A stretch of DNA of 64,000 bases, taken from positions 124,001 through 188,000 of the forward strand of contig NZ_JACMSF010000006.1 in NCBI RefSeq assembly GCF_014257025.1. The letters are read 5' to 3'. Position 1 is the first letter of the stretch. Each line of letters starts with the position of its first letter. The notes under the pieces were generated by a model that saw only the letters and a list, made by a program, of their open reading frames with translations, did not search any database and was not told the origin of the DNA. Position numbers and translations under genes: made by a program. Of the stretch, positions 20,001 through 26,932 are shown piece after piece. This stretch comes from Streptomyces cupreus (lineage in GTDB: Bacteria > Actinomycetota > Actinomycetes > Streptomycetales > Streptomycetaceae).

Positions 20001-21316
20001 AGATCGCCGGTGTCCAGCCAGTCCCGTCCGGCGGGGTAAGCCGCCGCGTCGGCCTCGGGGTTGTCGACGTAGCCGGGGGTCAGCCGGGCGGGCGAGTGGA
20101 CCTGGAGGCGGCCGATACGGCCGTCGGGGGCGAGGTCGCCCCGGTCGTCGACGATGCGCAGGGTGACCCCGTGCGCGGGCGCGCCGGCCGCGACGAAGGT
20201 GACGGTCTCGTCCTCGGGCGTCGAGACGTCGGCGCGCACCACCTCACCGCCGAGGCTCCGCTTGAGCAGCCGGTGCACGGTACCGGGCCGGTCGAGGCGG
20301 CCGTACGTGACCGCCGTGACCGTCTCCGCCATGCCCCAGGCGGGGACGATGTGCCCCTCGCGGACGCCGAGGCCATGCGTCGAGTCGAGGAAGTCGCGCA
20401 TGACGGGCAGCGTGATCTGCTCGCCGCCGCAGACGAGGGACTTCAGGCAGCTCAAGTCCCATAAGCGGTTGGGGTGTTCGGCATTCAGCGCATCGGCGAC
20501 CAGCCGGTACGCGAAGGTCGGCGCCCACGCGTGCCGGGCCCGGTGTTCGTGCATCAGGTCGAGCCAGCGCAGTGGATCGGCGAGGACCCGTTCGGTCGGC
20601 GCGTGGACGTTGGTGCAGCCGACGAAGACGGCGAGCAGGTGGTAGAGCAGGAACGCCCCGCTGTGGTCGACCGGGAGCCAGTTGACCATGGTGTCCTCGG
20701 GCCGCACGTCCAGGATCCGCCGGCTGCTCGCGGCGAAGTCCGCGAGACCCGCGTGGGTCAGCCGGGCGGCCTTCGGGGCGCCGGTGCTGCCGGAGGAGAG
20801 CATCAGCAGGGCGATGTCGGAACCGGCGGGTGCGACGTACTCGTGCGCGGGCGCCGCGTCCAGACAGTCGTGTACGTCCGTCACGCGCGGCCCTTCGACG
20901 CCGGACCCGTCGGTGAGGACGAGCGGGTTGTCCAGCAACGCGCAGGCGTGCAGCAGCCGTTCACGCGCGGGCGAGCCGGGGATGGGCGGCTCGGCGATGG
21001 CGACGGGCTGGATACCGCCGAGCACACAGGCCCAGAAGGCGGGGAAGAAGTCGGCGAGCGGCAGCCCGCAGAGCACGACGACGTCCCCGCGCCCCACCCC
21101 GCGCTCCCGCAGAGCACCGAGCAACCGGCGGGCACGCAGCAGGAGTTCGGGGTGGGTGAGGCGGGTGGTGGATCCGTCGGGGCCGACGGCGACGGTCTCC
21201 GCGTCCGCCGCCGACTCCGCCGCCCGCAGCAGCGCCTGCACCGCGTTCCGTGGATCCGAGGCGTCCCGTTCCGGCTCAGGACCCCGGCAGACGGCCGTCC
21301 CCCGTACGCGTTCCAT
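11051..21316 (-). CDS. Hybrid PKS-NRPS megasynthase with internal luciferase-like monooxygenase
   Basis: 3421 residues from the ATG at 21316, which has GAGGGAG upstream and overlaps the end of the exporter gene by 41 bp. Domains in order: fatty acyl-AMP ligase-like (ATP loop LSSGSTGAPKAA near 178); ACP with serine in GLTSV (about 630); KS with Cys in QTACSTS (about 809), EAHGTGT and NIGHLD; AT with GHSVGE (about 1236) and AFHS, suggesting malonyl; ACP (GADSL, about 1533); Pro/Glu-rich linkers; luciferase-like monooxygenase (about 1660-2005); condensation (HHIVFDS, about 2150); adenylation (YTSGSTGRPKG, about 2604); PCP (GGHSL, about 2975); terminal condensation with intact HHAVCDG (about 3142). 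There is no thioesterase, reductase, KR or DH. Read by hand, the adenylation pocket begins D-V-Q, as in proline-type codes, but the substrate is not assigned. Inferred product: a fatty acid extended by two carbons, hydroxylated, joined to one amino acid, and released onto an amine or alcohol. Confidence 0.93.
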   Translation of the reverse strand: MERVRGTAVCRGPEPERDASDPRNAVQALLRAAESAADAETVAVGPDGSTTRLTHPELLLRARRLLGALRERGVGRGDVVVLCGLPLADFFPAFWACVLGGIQPVAIAEPPIPGSPARERLLHACALLDNPLVLTDGSGVEGPRVTDVHDCLDAAPAHEYVAPAGSDIALLMLSSGSTGAPKAARLTHAGLADFAASSRRILDVRPEDTMVNWLPVDHSGAFLLYHLLAVFVGCTNVHAPTERVLADPLRWLDLMHEHRARHAWAPTFAYRLVADALNAEHPNRLWDLSCLKSLVCGGEQITLPVMRDFLDSTHGLGVREGHIVPAWGMAETVTAVTYGRLDRPGTVHRLLKRSLGGEVVRADVSTPEDETVTFVAAGAPAHGVTLRIVDDRGDLAPDGRIGRLQVHSPARLTPGYVDNPEADAAAYPAGRDWLDTGDLAFLDAGQVVITGRRKDLIILNGHNVYAHEVEEAISAVPGIRQGEVGACGVPVQERGTEELALFFVSRGPEEDVRIAREVKAALYSRLRLTAAHVVPVPAADFPRTPAGKVRRAELRERFIAQGEASRPDADAVAQAVREELAALLGRPADAHTPFYELGLTSVLVVRLRARLEKRLGAEIPQTAFFEHPTAAALAAHLADAPVDMPSAPEPDRGAADRRIAVVGMALRFPGADTVDRFWANLRDGVDSVGVFGEITPERVPVAGVLDGVEDFDAEFFGMSPKETGLTHPAHRLFLECCHRALEDGGYAAAEPGTRIGVFAGSGMNLYDHQQATATTAGMQSAIGRQPDFLATRVAYRLGLTGPAIGVQTACSTSLVAVHLAVQALLSGETDLALAGAAAVHLPQESGYRAHPGSILSPTGRCRAFDADADGTVGGNGVAAVLLKRLDRALADGDTVHAVILGSAVNNDGAGKVGFTAPGVTGQVEVVRQALRRADVPAETISYVEAHGTGTRLGDPVEFEALGRALGDGAARTGFCAVGSVKPNIGHLDSCAGMAGLIKTVLMLRHRMLVPTLHLSRPNPELRLGSLTLATELRPWPVEDGVPRRAGVSALGVGGTNAHVVLEEAPVRTASASELPVLVPVSATDEEALAEFADTLADRLRRDPDLAATDVAATLAFGRPHRACRVTAVGRTAQELARSLAERNPDRTALGPVAFAFAFSGQGSARRGMAGGLYAAYPAARRILDQCPDGLLPLLLDESADDQVWPTETAQAALFAHQVALAEVWQAAGVRPALLFGHSVGEYAALCVAGAMTVKDGLRLTALRGQLMHALCPPGGMLAVRAGRADVERVARAAGAELAAVNGPSSQVISGPPEALEEAARLLDGEGLRWRALPVDRAFHSAAVEEALRKFRSHAEQLAFRPLRTPLITTADGELRPEGWTVDDDYLLRQARRPVRFDLAMAAAVDRGHGDFVEIGAGDTLTGLGRHCAPSSRWLSGQGGGARAVEQASGVLAGLGSAYERGADLDWRAITTGGGRISLPGHPLRSRRVGVTSAPAVTVPDEVLDGIRELAAGALGTEVADIVPDRSFFELGADSLALMGMTTQLEQRYGVRVPVRELFDSADTPRKLAERLGGGKPTEPEPEPEAPEPEPMPVTSEPPSDLQALFGQQLKLAQQLTDQVTGVINRQLDLLTAPPAPAPTPAPEPAPAPTPALEPTSTTDVDFSLYFFGDYPEHTAHDKYGLIMDAAEFADRQGFHGLWFPERHFNSFGALFPNPSVLAAALAARTSGIRLNAGSVVLPLHHPVRVAEEWSVVDNISGGRAGLCIASGWHATDFALAPENFGRHREVMYERLATVRQLWSGQPVTVTAGDGAQIDVRLHPRPIQSELPLYAAVVGNPESYRRAAAEGLGVVTNLMTQTVEQLAENIALYRRTRAEHGLDPAAGRVVVLAHTYLDADAERARAEAYRPFVSYLRSSLALFDQVTNSLGFDVDLANTPEEDVEFLLGRAYERYCASRALIGDERTAVESVGRLVAAGADEIACFVDFGVPREKVLAGLPVLDRVRRRKYPATGGLPHRRRMPLSPAQRRIWFLERLHPGTTMYCEPKAIRLDGPLDVPALRGALQRVADRHPALRTVFGEADGVPYQEIRDHVPLGCPVDDHSGATEREALRAVLAAHAHGGMDLGEGPLVTARLLRLSDERHLLFLLAHHIVFDSSSTAVLARDLAAYYRHEEPSALPEPPTPARPAPAELAASLDFWRRELADAPELTLPTDRPRPPVRTGEGASLTHDLDAELISRLRTFAAGHRATLFMALTGAIGAVLGRFSGQREVVLGTAVAARPVGAEDQVGLFLDTVPLRVDLGGDPDFPALLHRVRDGSMTAYEHRGVPFDELVGALNPPRDPSRNPLFQVMVEYENEGGVDFDPPRLTATLLDVPSERAPFDLSVYLTHHKDGLRFMVEYDTALFDEPTVRRLVDHVEQVLRRALDSPTAPLPDLTEPDRTDLARLGSLDEPTPAVEDTLHGLVERQAPDAVALVMDERRLTYGALDSAANRLAHLLRGRGAGRGERVAVLLPRGPELITALLGVLKSGAAYLPLDPSAPTPRLAALLADAGPVLLLTSGEPLARHPGLDTETHLMEDTDDGLPTDPPGVDVRPEDPAYCIYTSGSTGRPKGVVVPHRGPVNLIRAHLAEHPPLRTLQWTSPSFDVSVQEIFTTLASGAELVLIDDESRYDPAAVAEAVRRHEVQRMFMPCTPLRYLMETGPRLPSLRELFSAGEALHLTEAFRRFLAGHPECALYNQYGPTETSIIVTSHRVDPEGETLPPIGTPVPGVRILLRDAAGRAVPVGAVGEMYVGGVPVAHGYLDRPEETEAAFVDGGTLYRTGDLARWRTDGTLQYCGRVDDQVKIRGHRVEPAEVQTVLAGLPGVRDAAVVPRRDRHGENELVAYVVTDDPAPLRHALAAELPEHLVPGRWVALDRLPVNASGKLDRARLPEPTGPAVRPDAEPVTPLEKSLHELWCEELGVPRVSVTRPFFELGGHSLGAIRLLHRMAEELDVEVSMADFFRTPTIRGIASRAADRRVTATVPLTSTLRRLWQRHHERPDPSVYNIAHRIDLHGELDVERLKGALVDLVRRHDALRGRCTERTMEILDEVPVELPVEDMTDADHWCEEHARVPFALDRAPLFRFRLGRLAADHWILLTVFHHAVCDGWSLGAIREELSRLYQGRQLPPVTVQFTDVARAEHELPTTRRAELERYWRAELTDVPLRLPLPYDHPRPTQLSGRGALHTWTIAGDTPARITATAARLGVTPYAVLASAFALWAGRLCGDPADVVLAASSANRTRRDRAGTVGLIGDAVLVRARLSEAAGFGELATQLAESLFAALDHQELPLTEVVDLVDPGDGLFPTVLFTVVTTPPPTLDLAPLRTRVEGLAMPGVARNELYVVLEPGSTEIKVTFEYSTDLFTASTVEGWARSFTALLEELP

Positions 21317-22580
21317 GCGTGCCCTCTCCCTCTGTGAGTGCCGTGTACGTCGGTTCGTCACTCGTGTAGCGGATGTCGGTGGTTTTCCGGTCGACGCCTC
21401 CTGAGACGCGGGAGGCGAGCAGCAGGACCAGCGCCCCGCATACGGCCACCCCGTGGAACAGCGCCACGACCGTCAGCGGGGACAGCGACTCAAGGGCGGC
21501 CGCCGCGACGACTGTGCCCAGCGCGAAACCGAACTGTTCCGCCGTGGCCGAAAGGCCGAAGAGGCGCCCGCGCTCGCGGTCCCCGGCGGCCTGGAGGCGG
21601 GAGGTGTAGACGATCTCGGTCCAGCCGTCGGCGAACCCGGCCGCCGCTGCCGCCGGCACCAGGGCGAGGGCGGGCAGCCCGGTGAAGGTGAGGACGAAGG
21701 AGCAGGACATCGCGCAGGTGCCGAGCGCGAACGCCCGCTCGCCCCACGCGGCCCCCCGCTCCGTCCCGGTCCGCTTGAGGACCTGGTGGGCGAGGACCGT
21801 GCCGACCGCCCAGGCCGCCCAGAAGCGGCTCATGTACAGCGCGGGGTCGACCGGTTCGGCGAGTTCGGCGACGACCGGCAGGGCGACATTGTGCGAGGAG
21901 GAGGCCAGCGCGTCCGTACCGCGCAGCGCGATCAGCCCGAGCAGCAGCGCGGGTACGCCGGCCCAGGCGCGCCACCAGGGCGGACCGGGTGCTGCTTCGG
22001 CCGGCTCGCTCGGGGAGGCCTCCTCCGTGCGCGGCCGCAGCACCAGCAGCGCCACCCCGGACACCACGAAGCTCGCGGCGTTGACGGCGAAGGCGGTGCC
22101 GTAGCCGCCGTAGGAGATGACCGGGGCGGCGGAGGCGAAGCCGAGGACCGTGGCGAGGGAACGGGCGGTGACCAGTTGGCCGTTGGCGCGGGCGCGGGCC
22201 TCCTGGCCGACCATGACGGGGACCGCGCTGCGCAGGGCGACGGTGAAGAAGGTGTTCCCGGCGCCGAGCACCACGACGACGAGCCCGAGCAGCCACAGCG
22301 GCGTCCGGGAGCCGCACAGGGCGAGTACGGTCATCGCAGTGGCCTGTGCGGTGTCGGCGCCGATCATCACGGTACGGCGGCCGAGGCGCGCGGTGACGGT
22401 CCCGGCGGCGGGCCCCGCGACCACGCCCGCGAGCAGCCGCAGCGCCATCACGGCGCCGATGCCGAAGGCGGTGCCGGTGACCTCGTAGGAGAAAAGGCTG
22501 AGTGCGATGAGATTGAGGTAATTGCCGTAGGCGGACACCGCGTACGATGTCACGAGCAGGCGAAACCTGAACGCGCTCAC
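21276..22580 (-). CDS. MFS exporter upstream of the megasynthase
   Basis: 434 residues from the GTG at 22580, preceded by GGGGG. About twelve hydrophobic segments are visible, with the MFS motif A-like loop ARLGRRTVMIGAD after TM2 and a central charged loop. It resembles drug-efflux MFS proteins. The 3' end overlaps the start of the PKS-NRPS gene by 41 bp on the same strand, so the two are coupled and this is the likely exporter or self-resistance protein for the product. The 217 bp upstream of its start, up to the end of the Cds1-like gene, must hold the promoter of the whole biosynthetic operon. That stretch also has a GGCGGC/GCCGCC hairpin at 22702-22717 that could end the Cds1-like transcript. 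Confidence 0.88.
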   Translation of the reverse strand: MSAFRFRLLVTSYAVSAYGNYLNLIALSLFSYEVTGTAFGIGAVMALRLLAGVVAGPAAGTVTARLGRRTVMIGADTAQATAMTVLALCGSRTPLWLLGLVVVVLGAGNTFFTVALRSAVPVMVGQEARARANGQLVTARSLATVLGFASAAPVISYGGYGTAFAVNAASFVVSGVALLVLRPRTEEASPSEPAEAAPGPPWWRAWAGVPALLLGLIALRGTDALASSSHNVALPVVAELAEPVDPALYMSRFWAAWAVGTVLAHQVLKRTGTERGAAWGERAFALGTCAMSCSFVLTFTGLPALALVPAAAAAGFADGWTEIVYTSRLQAAGDRERGRLFGLSATAEQFGFALGTVVAAAALESLSPLTVVALFHGVAVCGALVLLLASRVSGGVDRKTTDIRYTSDEPTYTALTEGEGTHGTRTGDGRLPGS

Positions 22581-22797
22581 TGGACCCCCGTCCCCTGTCT
22601 GCGGCGGCCACCATATTGCATCGGGCGAGCATCTCGGCCAATTCGGAGGGCCGCTCCCAGCCGTCACGGATTCCCAAGTTCCGCTGTTGACGGACCCTTG
22701 GGGCGGCGCCCGCCGCCAAAGAGGCGACACCCCGCAAGCGCGGGCGAGCGCACCCACCCCACCAGCCCCGCGCTCGGCACACCGCCGTCGCCCCGGC

Positions 22798-23898
22798 TCA
22801 CCCCGCCGGGGCGACGCCCCATGTCCCCGTGGCGGTGAAGCGCTCCATGTCGGAGAGCGGCCCGGACAGTTGCCACCCCTTGGCCTCGGTCCAGGAGTCG
22901 TCGTAGTAGGTGTCCCGGTAGGTCTCCCCTCCGTCCCCCACAACCATCACGACCGCCCCCCGCTCCCCCTCCCGCCGCATCCGGTCCAGAACATGGAACG
23001 CCCCCCACAGACAGCTCCCGGAGGAGGGCCCCGCCATCAGCCCGGTGATCGCGTGCAGATGCCGCATCGCCGCCACGCTCGCCACGTCCGGCACCGGGAT
23101 CACCAGATCGACCACGGCCGGATCGAAGGCGGGCTCCATGCGCGGCCGTCCGATCCCCTCGATACGGGAGGGCATGCCGGTGGTGTATTCGGGGAAGTCC
23201 GCGGCCCAGCCGGGAAAGTACGCCGAGTTCTCCGGATCGACCACGGCGAGCCTGGTCCCCACCCCCCGCATCCGCAGATACCGCCCGACCGCGGCCGAGG
23301 TGGCCCCGCTGCCGACGCCCACGACGATCCAGACCGGCGCCGGCGCCCCCGCCGTCTCCAAGTCGCCCAGGATCTGCGCACCGAGACTCTCAGGACCGCG
23401 CCAGTCGACCGCGTCCCCCACCCGCACCAGATGGTCCAGACAGTGACCGCCGGACTCCTCGGCGAGGGAGCGCGCCTTCTCGTAGACGGCGAGCGGCGGG
23501 TCGAAGGGATGGCACCGCCCGCCCTGCGCCTCGATCCGCCGCCGCTTGGCCGCCCCGGTCTTCCCCGGTACGACGGCGGTGTACGGCAGTCCGAGGCGCC
23601 GGGCGAAGTAGGCCTGCGCGACGGCCATGTTGCCGCTGGTGGCCTCGAAGAGCGGGGTGCCGGGACCGATCTCACCGGCGCGCAGGGCGTCGAGCAGCAG
23701 ATCACGGGCGGGCCCGTGCTTCAGACTCCCCGTCGGCCGCGCCGACTCGTCCTTCAGGTACAGCGCCGTCCCCGGCGGCCCGGCGAGCGGGAACGCCCGC
23801 AGGGGTGTGGGCGGTTCGGCGGCCCGGTCGGCCAGCAACAGCTCGATCGCCCGGCTCACCCAGGCGCGGTCCCTCTCGTCCCCGATTCCCCGTGCCAC
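22798..23898 (-). CDS. PLP-dependent cysteine synthase-family enzyme, Cds1-like
   Basis: 366 residues from the GTG at 23898, which has GGAG about 9 bases upstream. Upstream GTG (23985) and TTG (23997) codons lie inside the palindrome at 23983-24007 and are less likely. The fold is cysteine synthase/tryptophan synthase beta: PLP lysine in RPTGSLKHGPARD, phosphate loop VGVGSGATSAAVG, substrate loop EATSGNMAVAQA, and a C-terminal SSGS motif. The family includes mycobacterial Cds1, an L-cysteine desulfhydrase, and lysine/cysteine synthases of secondary metabolism. It is divergent from a drug-efflux gene and lies behind the PKS-NRPS operon. Involvement in making the product is possible but not shown. 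Confidence 0.8.
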   Translation of the reverse strand: MARGIGDERDRAWVSRAIELLLADRAAEPPTPLRAFPLAGPPGTALYLKDESARPTGSLKHGPARDLLLDALRAGEIGPGTPLFEATSGNMAVAQAYFARRLGLPYTAVVPGKTGAAKRRRIEAQGGRCHPFDPPLAVYEKARSLAEESGGHCLDHLVRVGDAVDWRGPESLGAQILGDLETAGAPAPVWIVVGVGSGATSAAVGRYLRMRGVGTRLAVVDPENSAYFPGWAADFPEYTTGMPSRIEGIGRPRMEPAFDPAVVDLVIPVPDVASVAAMRHLHAITGLMAGPSSGSCLWGAFHVLDRMRREGERGAVVMVVGDGGETYRDTYYDDSWTEAKGWQLSGPLSDMERFTATGTWGVAPAG

Positions 23899-23982
23899 GC
23901 GATGCGTCTCCGTTCTCGTAGCCAGGCCGTCACGGATGACCTTCCCAGGTTGGCCGGAATCCGCACCCAGCGCCCTCTCGTC

Positions 23983-24007
23983 CACCGTACGACTCAATCG
24001 TATGGTG
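23983..24007. promoter_or_regulatory. Inverted-repeat operator candidate for the TetR regulator
   Basis: Arms CACCGTACGA (23983-23992) and TCGTATGGTG (23998-24007) are separated by 5 bases and differ at one position. The site is 30 bp upstream of the efflux gene start and between divergent genes. A related 8-bp palindrome, TCGTACGA, occurs at 25590-25597, just before the TetR gene. Confidence 0.6.
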
Positions 24008-24036
24008 TACGAGACCGGCCCGGAAGGAGCACAGTC

Positions 24037-25568
24037 ATGGCGACATCCGAACGTGACCGCAAGTGGTGGATCCTGGGGGTCCTCTGCCTGACCCTGCTGA
24101 CGACGGTGCTCGACAACACCGTCCTGAACGTCGCCGTCCCCACCCTCATGGAGGACCTCGACGCCAGTACGGCCGATGTGCAGTGGGTGATCAACGCCTA
24201 CTCACTGGCCCTGGCCGGCTTCCTCATCGCCTCCGGCGGTATGGCCGACCACTTCGGCCGCAAGCGGGCCCTGTTCGCGGGGCTCACCCTGTTCGGCGCG
24301 GGCTCCCTGGCCGGCGCCCTGGCCGGCTCGGTGGGCACACTGGTCGCGGCCCGCGTGACCATGGGCCTGGGCGCCTCCCTGCTGATGCCGGCCACACTCG
24401 CGGTCCTGATGCATGTCTTCGGCGACGAGGAACGCATGAAGGCCATCGGCATCTGGATGGCCGTCTCGGCCGCAGGCATGGCGGGCGGTCCCGTCATCGG
24501 CGGGTTCCTGCTGGCCCACTTCTGGTGGGGCTCGGTCTTCCTGATCAACGTGCCGATCGCCATCGTCGGTCTGGTCGCCATCGCCTGGCTGGTCCCCGAG
24601 TCCCGCAACCCGCACAGCGAACGGCCCGACTTCTTCGGCCTGCCGCTGTCCGTGCTGGGCATGGTGTCCCTGGTCTGGGCGGTCATCGCCGTCCCCGAGC
24701 ACGGCTGGACGGACACGCTGGTACTCGGCCCGCTCGCCCTCGCCGCGGCGGCCATGGCCGTGTTCGCGGTGTGGGAGCGCCGGGCCCCCATCCGATGCTG
24801 GACATGGGCATGTTCACCGAACGGCGGTTCACGGGAGCCGCGCTCGGCGGCCTGCTGGCGGCCTTCGGGATGGGCGGCTCGCTGTTCCTGCTCACCCAGC
24901 AGCTGCAGTTCGTCCTCGGCTACTCCCCGCTCGAAACCGGCCTGCGGATCGTGCCGTTCGCCGTGGCCCTGCTCATCGGCAGCGGCGCCGCCAGCGCACC
25001 CCTGGGCAAGAAGATCGGCCTCGCCCGCACCGTCGCGCTGAGCATGGTGGTGGCCGCGCTCGGCCTGTGCGCCATCGCCGCGACCAGCGACAGCGGCTAC
25101 GGCTGGACCCTGCCGGGACTGATCGTGGTCGGGTTCGCCATGGGCACCGCGGGCCCCGCCGCCGGCGCCGCCCTGATGAGCGCGATCCCGCCGGCCCGGG
25201 CCGGCACCGCCTCGGGCGTCAACGGCACGCTCCAGGAGCTGGGCACCGGTCTGGGTGTGGCCGCGCTGGGCGCGGCGCTGGTGGCCCGGTTCGACGCGGG
25301 GCTGCCGGCCGCCCTGCCGGACGGCGCGGAGGAGTCGCTGCCCACCGCGCTCGCCGAGGCGGGCGGCCGGGCGGCCGAGGTCCGCGACGCCTTCGTCTCC
25401 GCCCTGGAGACCAGCCAATTCCTCGGCGCCCTCGCCGTGGCGGTCGGCGGTGTCGCGGCCGGCGCGCTGCTCGGCTGGGCCGGACGGGAACCCACTGCCC
25501 CGCCGGCCCCGGTCGGCGCGGTGGTCTCCGGCGACCCGGAGGACCCCGGCCGGACCGGCTCGGCGTGA
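24037..25568 (+). pseudogene. DHA2-type MFS drug efflux protein, interrupted by a one-base frameshift
   Basis: The ATG at 24037 follows GGAAGGAG. The first 250 codons encode the N-terminal half of an EmrB/QacA-type pump (LDNTVLNVAVPTLMEDL, ADHFGRKRALFAG, WWGSVFLINVP). At the C-run 24785-24789 the frame is lost. Reading one base out of phase from there restores MLDMGMFTERRFTGAALGG and the whole C-terminal half to the stop at 25568. One extra C in that run would give a continuous protein of about 510 residues. It is therefore either a recent loss-of-function mutation, phase variation in a short homopolymer, or a sequencing error. The TetR gene downstream is intact. If real, the cell probably makes only a truncated pump. 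Confidence 0.85.
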
Positions 25569-25589
25569 TCCGGGCCGTGCGGCGCGCGG

Positions 25590-25597
25590 TCGTACGA
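25590..25597. promoter_or_regulatory. TCGTACGA palindrome before the TetR gene
   Basis: This matches the half-sites of the inverted repeat at 23983-24007 and lies 59 bp before the TetR start. It is a possible autoregulatory site, weakly supported because it is short. Confidence 0.35.
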
Positions 25598-25655
25598 TGA
25601 CAGGCCTGCGAAGAGGTTCCGGACGGGCCGGACCGATGCCGAGGAGGGGCCGGGC

Positions 25656-26408
25656 GTGGCGGAGCGCAAGCGGGGTGCGGCGAAGACCGCGAGCGTATGG
25701 CTGACACCCCCGGTACGGCAGCCAGGTCCGCCGGGCCTGAGCCGGGACCGCATCGTGCGCACCGCGGTCGAACTCCTCGACGCCGAGGGCCTGCAGGCCC
25801 TGTCGATGCGCCGGGTGGCCGCACGGCTCGGCGCCGGGCACATGTCCCTGTACTGGCATGTGACCACCAAGGGCGCCCTGTTGGAGCTGGCTCTGGACGA
25901 GGTGTTCGGGGAGGTCGTGGCGCCCCCGGAGGACCTCCCCTGGGACGAGCAGCTGCGCGCCCTCGCGGGCAGCCTGCGCGCGATGTTCGGCCGCCATCGG
26001 TGGGCCGCCCGGCTGATCGGCGAGTACCTCAACATCGGCCCCAACGCCCTGCGCATGACCGACACCGCGCTGCGTGTGATGAACGGTTCGGGCCTGGCAC
26101 CCGATCAGACCGACAGCGCCGCCGCCCTGGTCCTGGAGTACGTCTGCGGTTTCGCCACCGCGGAGACCCGCATGATCGAGAACGCGGCGACCACGGAACG
26201 CGACGGCGAGAGCGCGCCGGACGAGGGCTTCGCGGAGGTCTCGGACGCGGTCCGCTCGGGCCTCACGGAGTTCGCTTCCCTACGGGAGCTCGCGGGCCGC
26301 GACATCGGCACGGCCACCCAGATCCGGGACCGCAACTTCGCCTTCGGCCTTCAGTGCATCATCGCGGGCCTGAGATCCCTCGCGACCCCTGACCAGACCT
26401 CGACCTGA
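25656..26408 (+). CDS. TetR-family repressor with TetR-type C-terminal domain
   Basis: 250 residues from a GTG preceded by GAGGAGG. The N-terminal helix-turn-helix (about 28-75) reads RDRIVRTAVELLDAEGLQALSMRRVAARLGAGHMSLYWHV, as in TetR/TcmR-type proteins whose C-terminal half binds the drug. It lies 87 bp after the MFS pump on the same strand, so it probably represses that pump through the inverted repeat at 23983-24007. The Cds1-like gene on the other side of that repeat may be co-regulated. Confidence 0.88.
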   Translation: MAERKRGAAKTASVWLTPPVRQPGPPGLSRDRIVRTAVELLDAEGLQALSMRRVAARLGAGHMSLYWHVTTKGALLELALDEVFGEVVAPPEDLPWDEQLRALAGSLRAMFGRHRWAARLIGEYLNIGPNALRMTDTALRVMNGSGLAPDQTDSAAALVLEYVCGFATAETRMIENAATTERDGESAPDEGFAEVSDAVRSGLTEFASLRELAGRDIGTATQIRDRNFAFGLQCIIAGLRSLATPDQTST

Positions 26409-26509
26409 GATGCGCACCACGGGTCAGATCGTTTCTGCACGGTGGGCGCGCGGTGGGGCGGGGTCGGCACATCACGTCCGAAGGGGCAGCGCCGCCGACA
26501 TCCGCCCGG

Positions 26510-26932
26510 TCAGCCTCGGCGGCGTAGCGAGCGGATGAGTTTCGGCATGGCGCTGCCGACGATGAGGGCCGCGAGTGGCAGGACGACATCGCGCCAGGGG
26601 TCTCGGATGGGCCTGTAGGTGGCGGCGCCGTCGCGGATTTCGATGTAGCCCAACGGCCTGGCACCGGCTCCCCCTCCGCCTCCTCCCCCTTCGCCGGTCT
26701 TGGTGGCACCGACCTCTCGTCCGGCGCCGCCGCCGAAGCCGAAGCCGACCTCGGCGACCGGGATGACGGTGACGCCATCGGCGGTGATGGGCTCGCCGTA
26801 GACGGCGGTCACCGAGGCACGGCCGCCGAGTTTTTCGGCGAGGCGTTCCAGCAAGTTGACGGAGGCATGGGCGGCCGACAGGTTGGTGTCCGGCAGGGGC
26901 GCGGGCATGGTCTCGTGCTCGGGGGCGGTCAT
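26510..26932 (-). CDS. GerW-family sporulation protein
   Basis: 140 residues from the ATG at 26932. The N-terminal part (about 15-60) has the GerW/YtfJ pattern LLERLAEKLGGRASVTAVYGEPITADGVTVIPVAEVGFGFGGG. It is followed by a very Gly-rich stretch, a strand PLGYIEIRDGAATYRPI and a C-terminal hydrophobic helix (DVVLPLAALIVGSAMPKLI) ending in Arg residues. The family is associated with spore formation in Firmicutes and is widespread in Streptomyces, with no known biochemical activity. The start overlaps the stop of the methyltransferase gene by 4 bp (ATGA), so the two are coupled. Confidence 0.85.
   Translation of the reverse strand: MTAPEHETMPAPLPDTNLSAAHASVNLLERLAEKLGGRASVTAVYGEPITADGVTVIPVAEVGFGFGGGAGREVGATKTGEGGGGGGGAGARPLGYIEIRDGAATYRPIRDPWRDVVLPLAALIVGSAMPKLIRSLRRRG

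Noticed and set aside
21317..21361. Upstream start of the megasynthase at 21361
   Set aside because: It adds 15 Arg-rich residues, lacks a ribosome site and would lengthen the overlap with the exporter. The ATG at 21316 has GAGGGAG.
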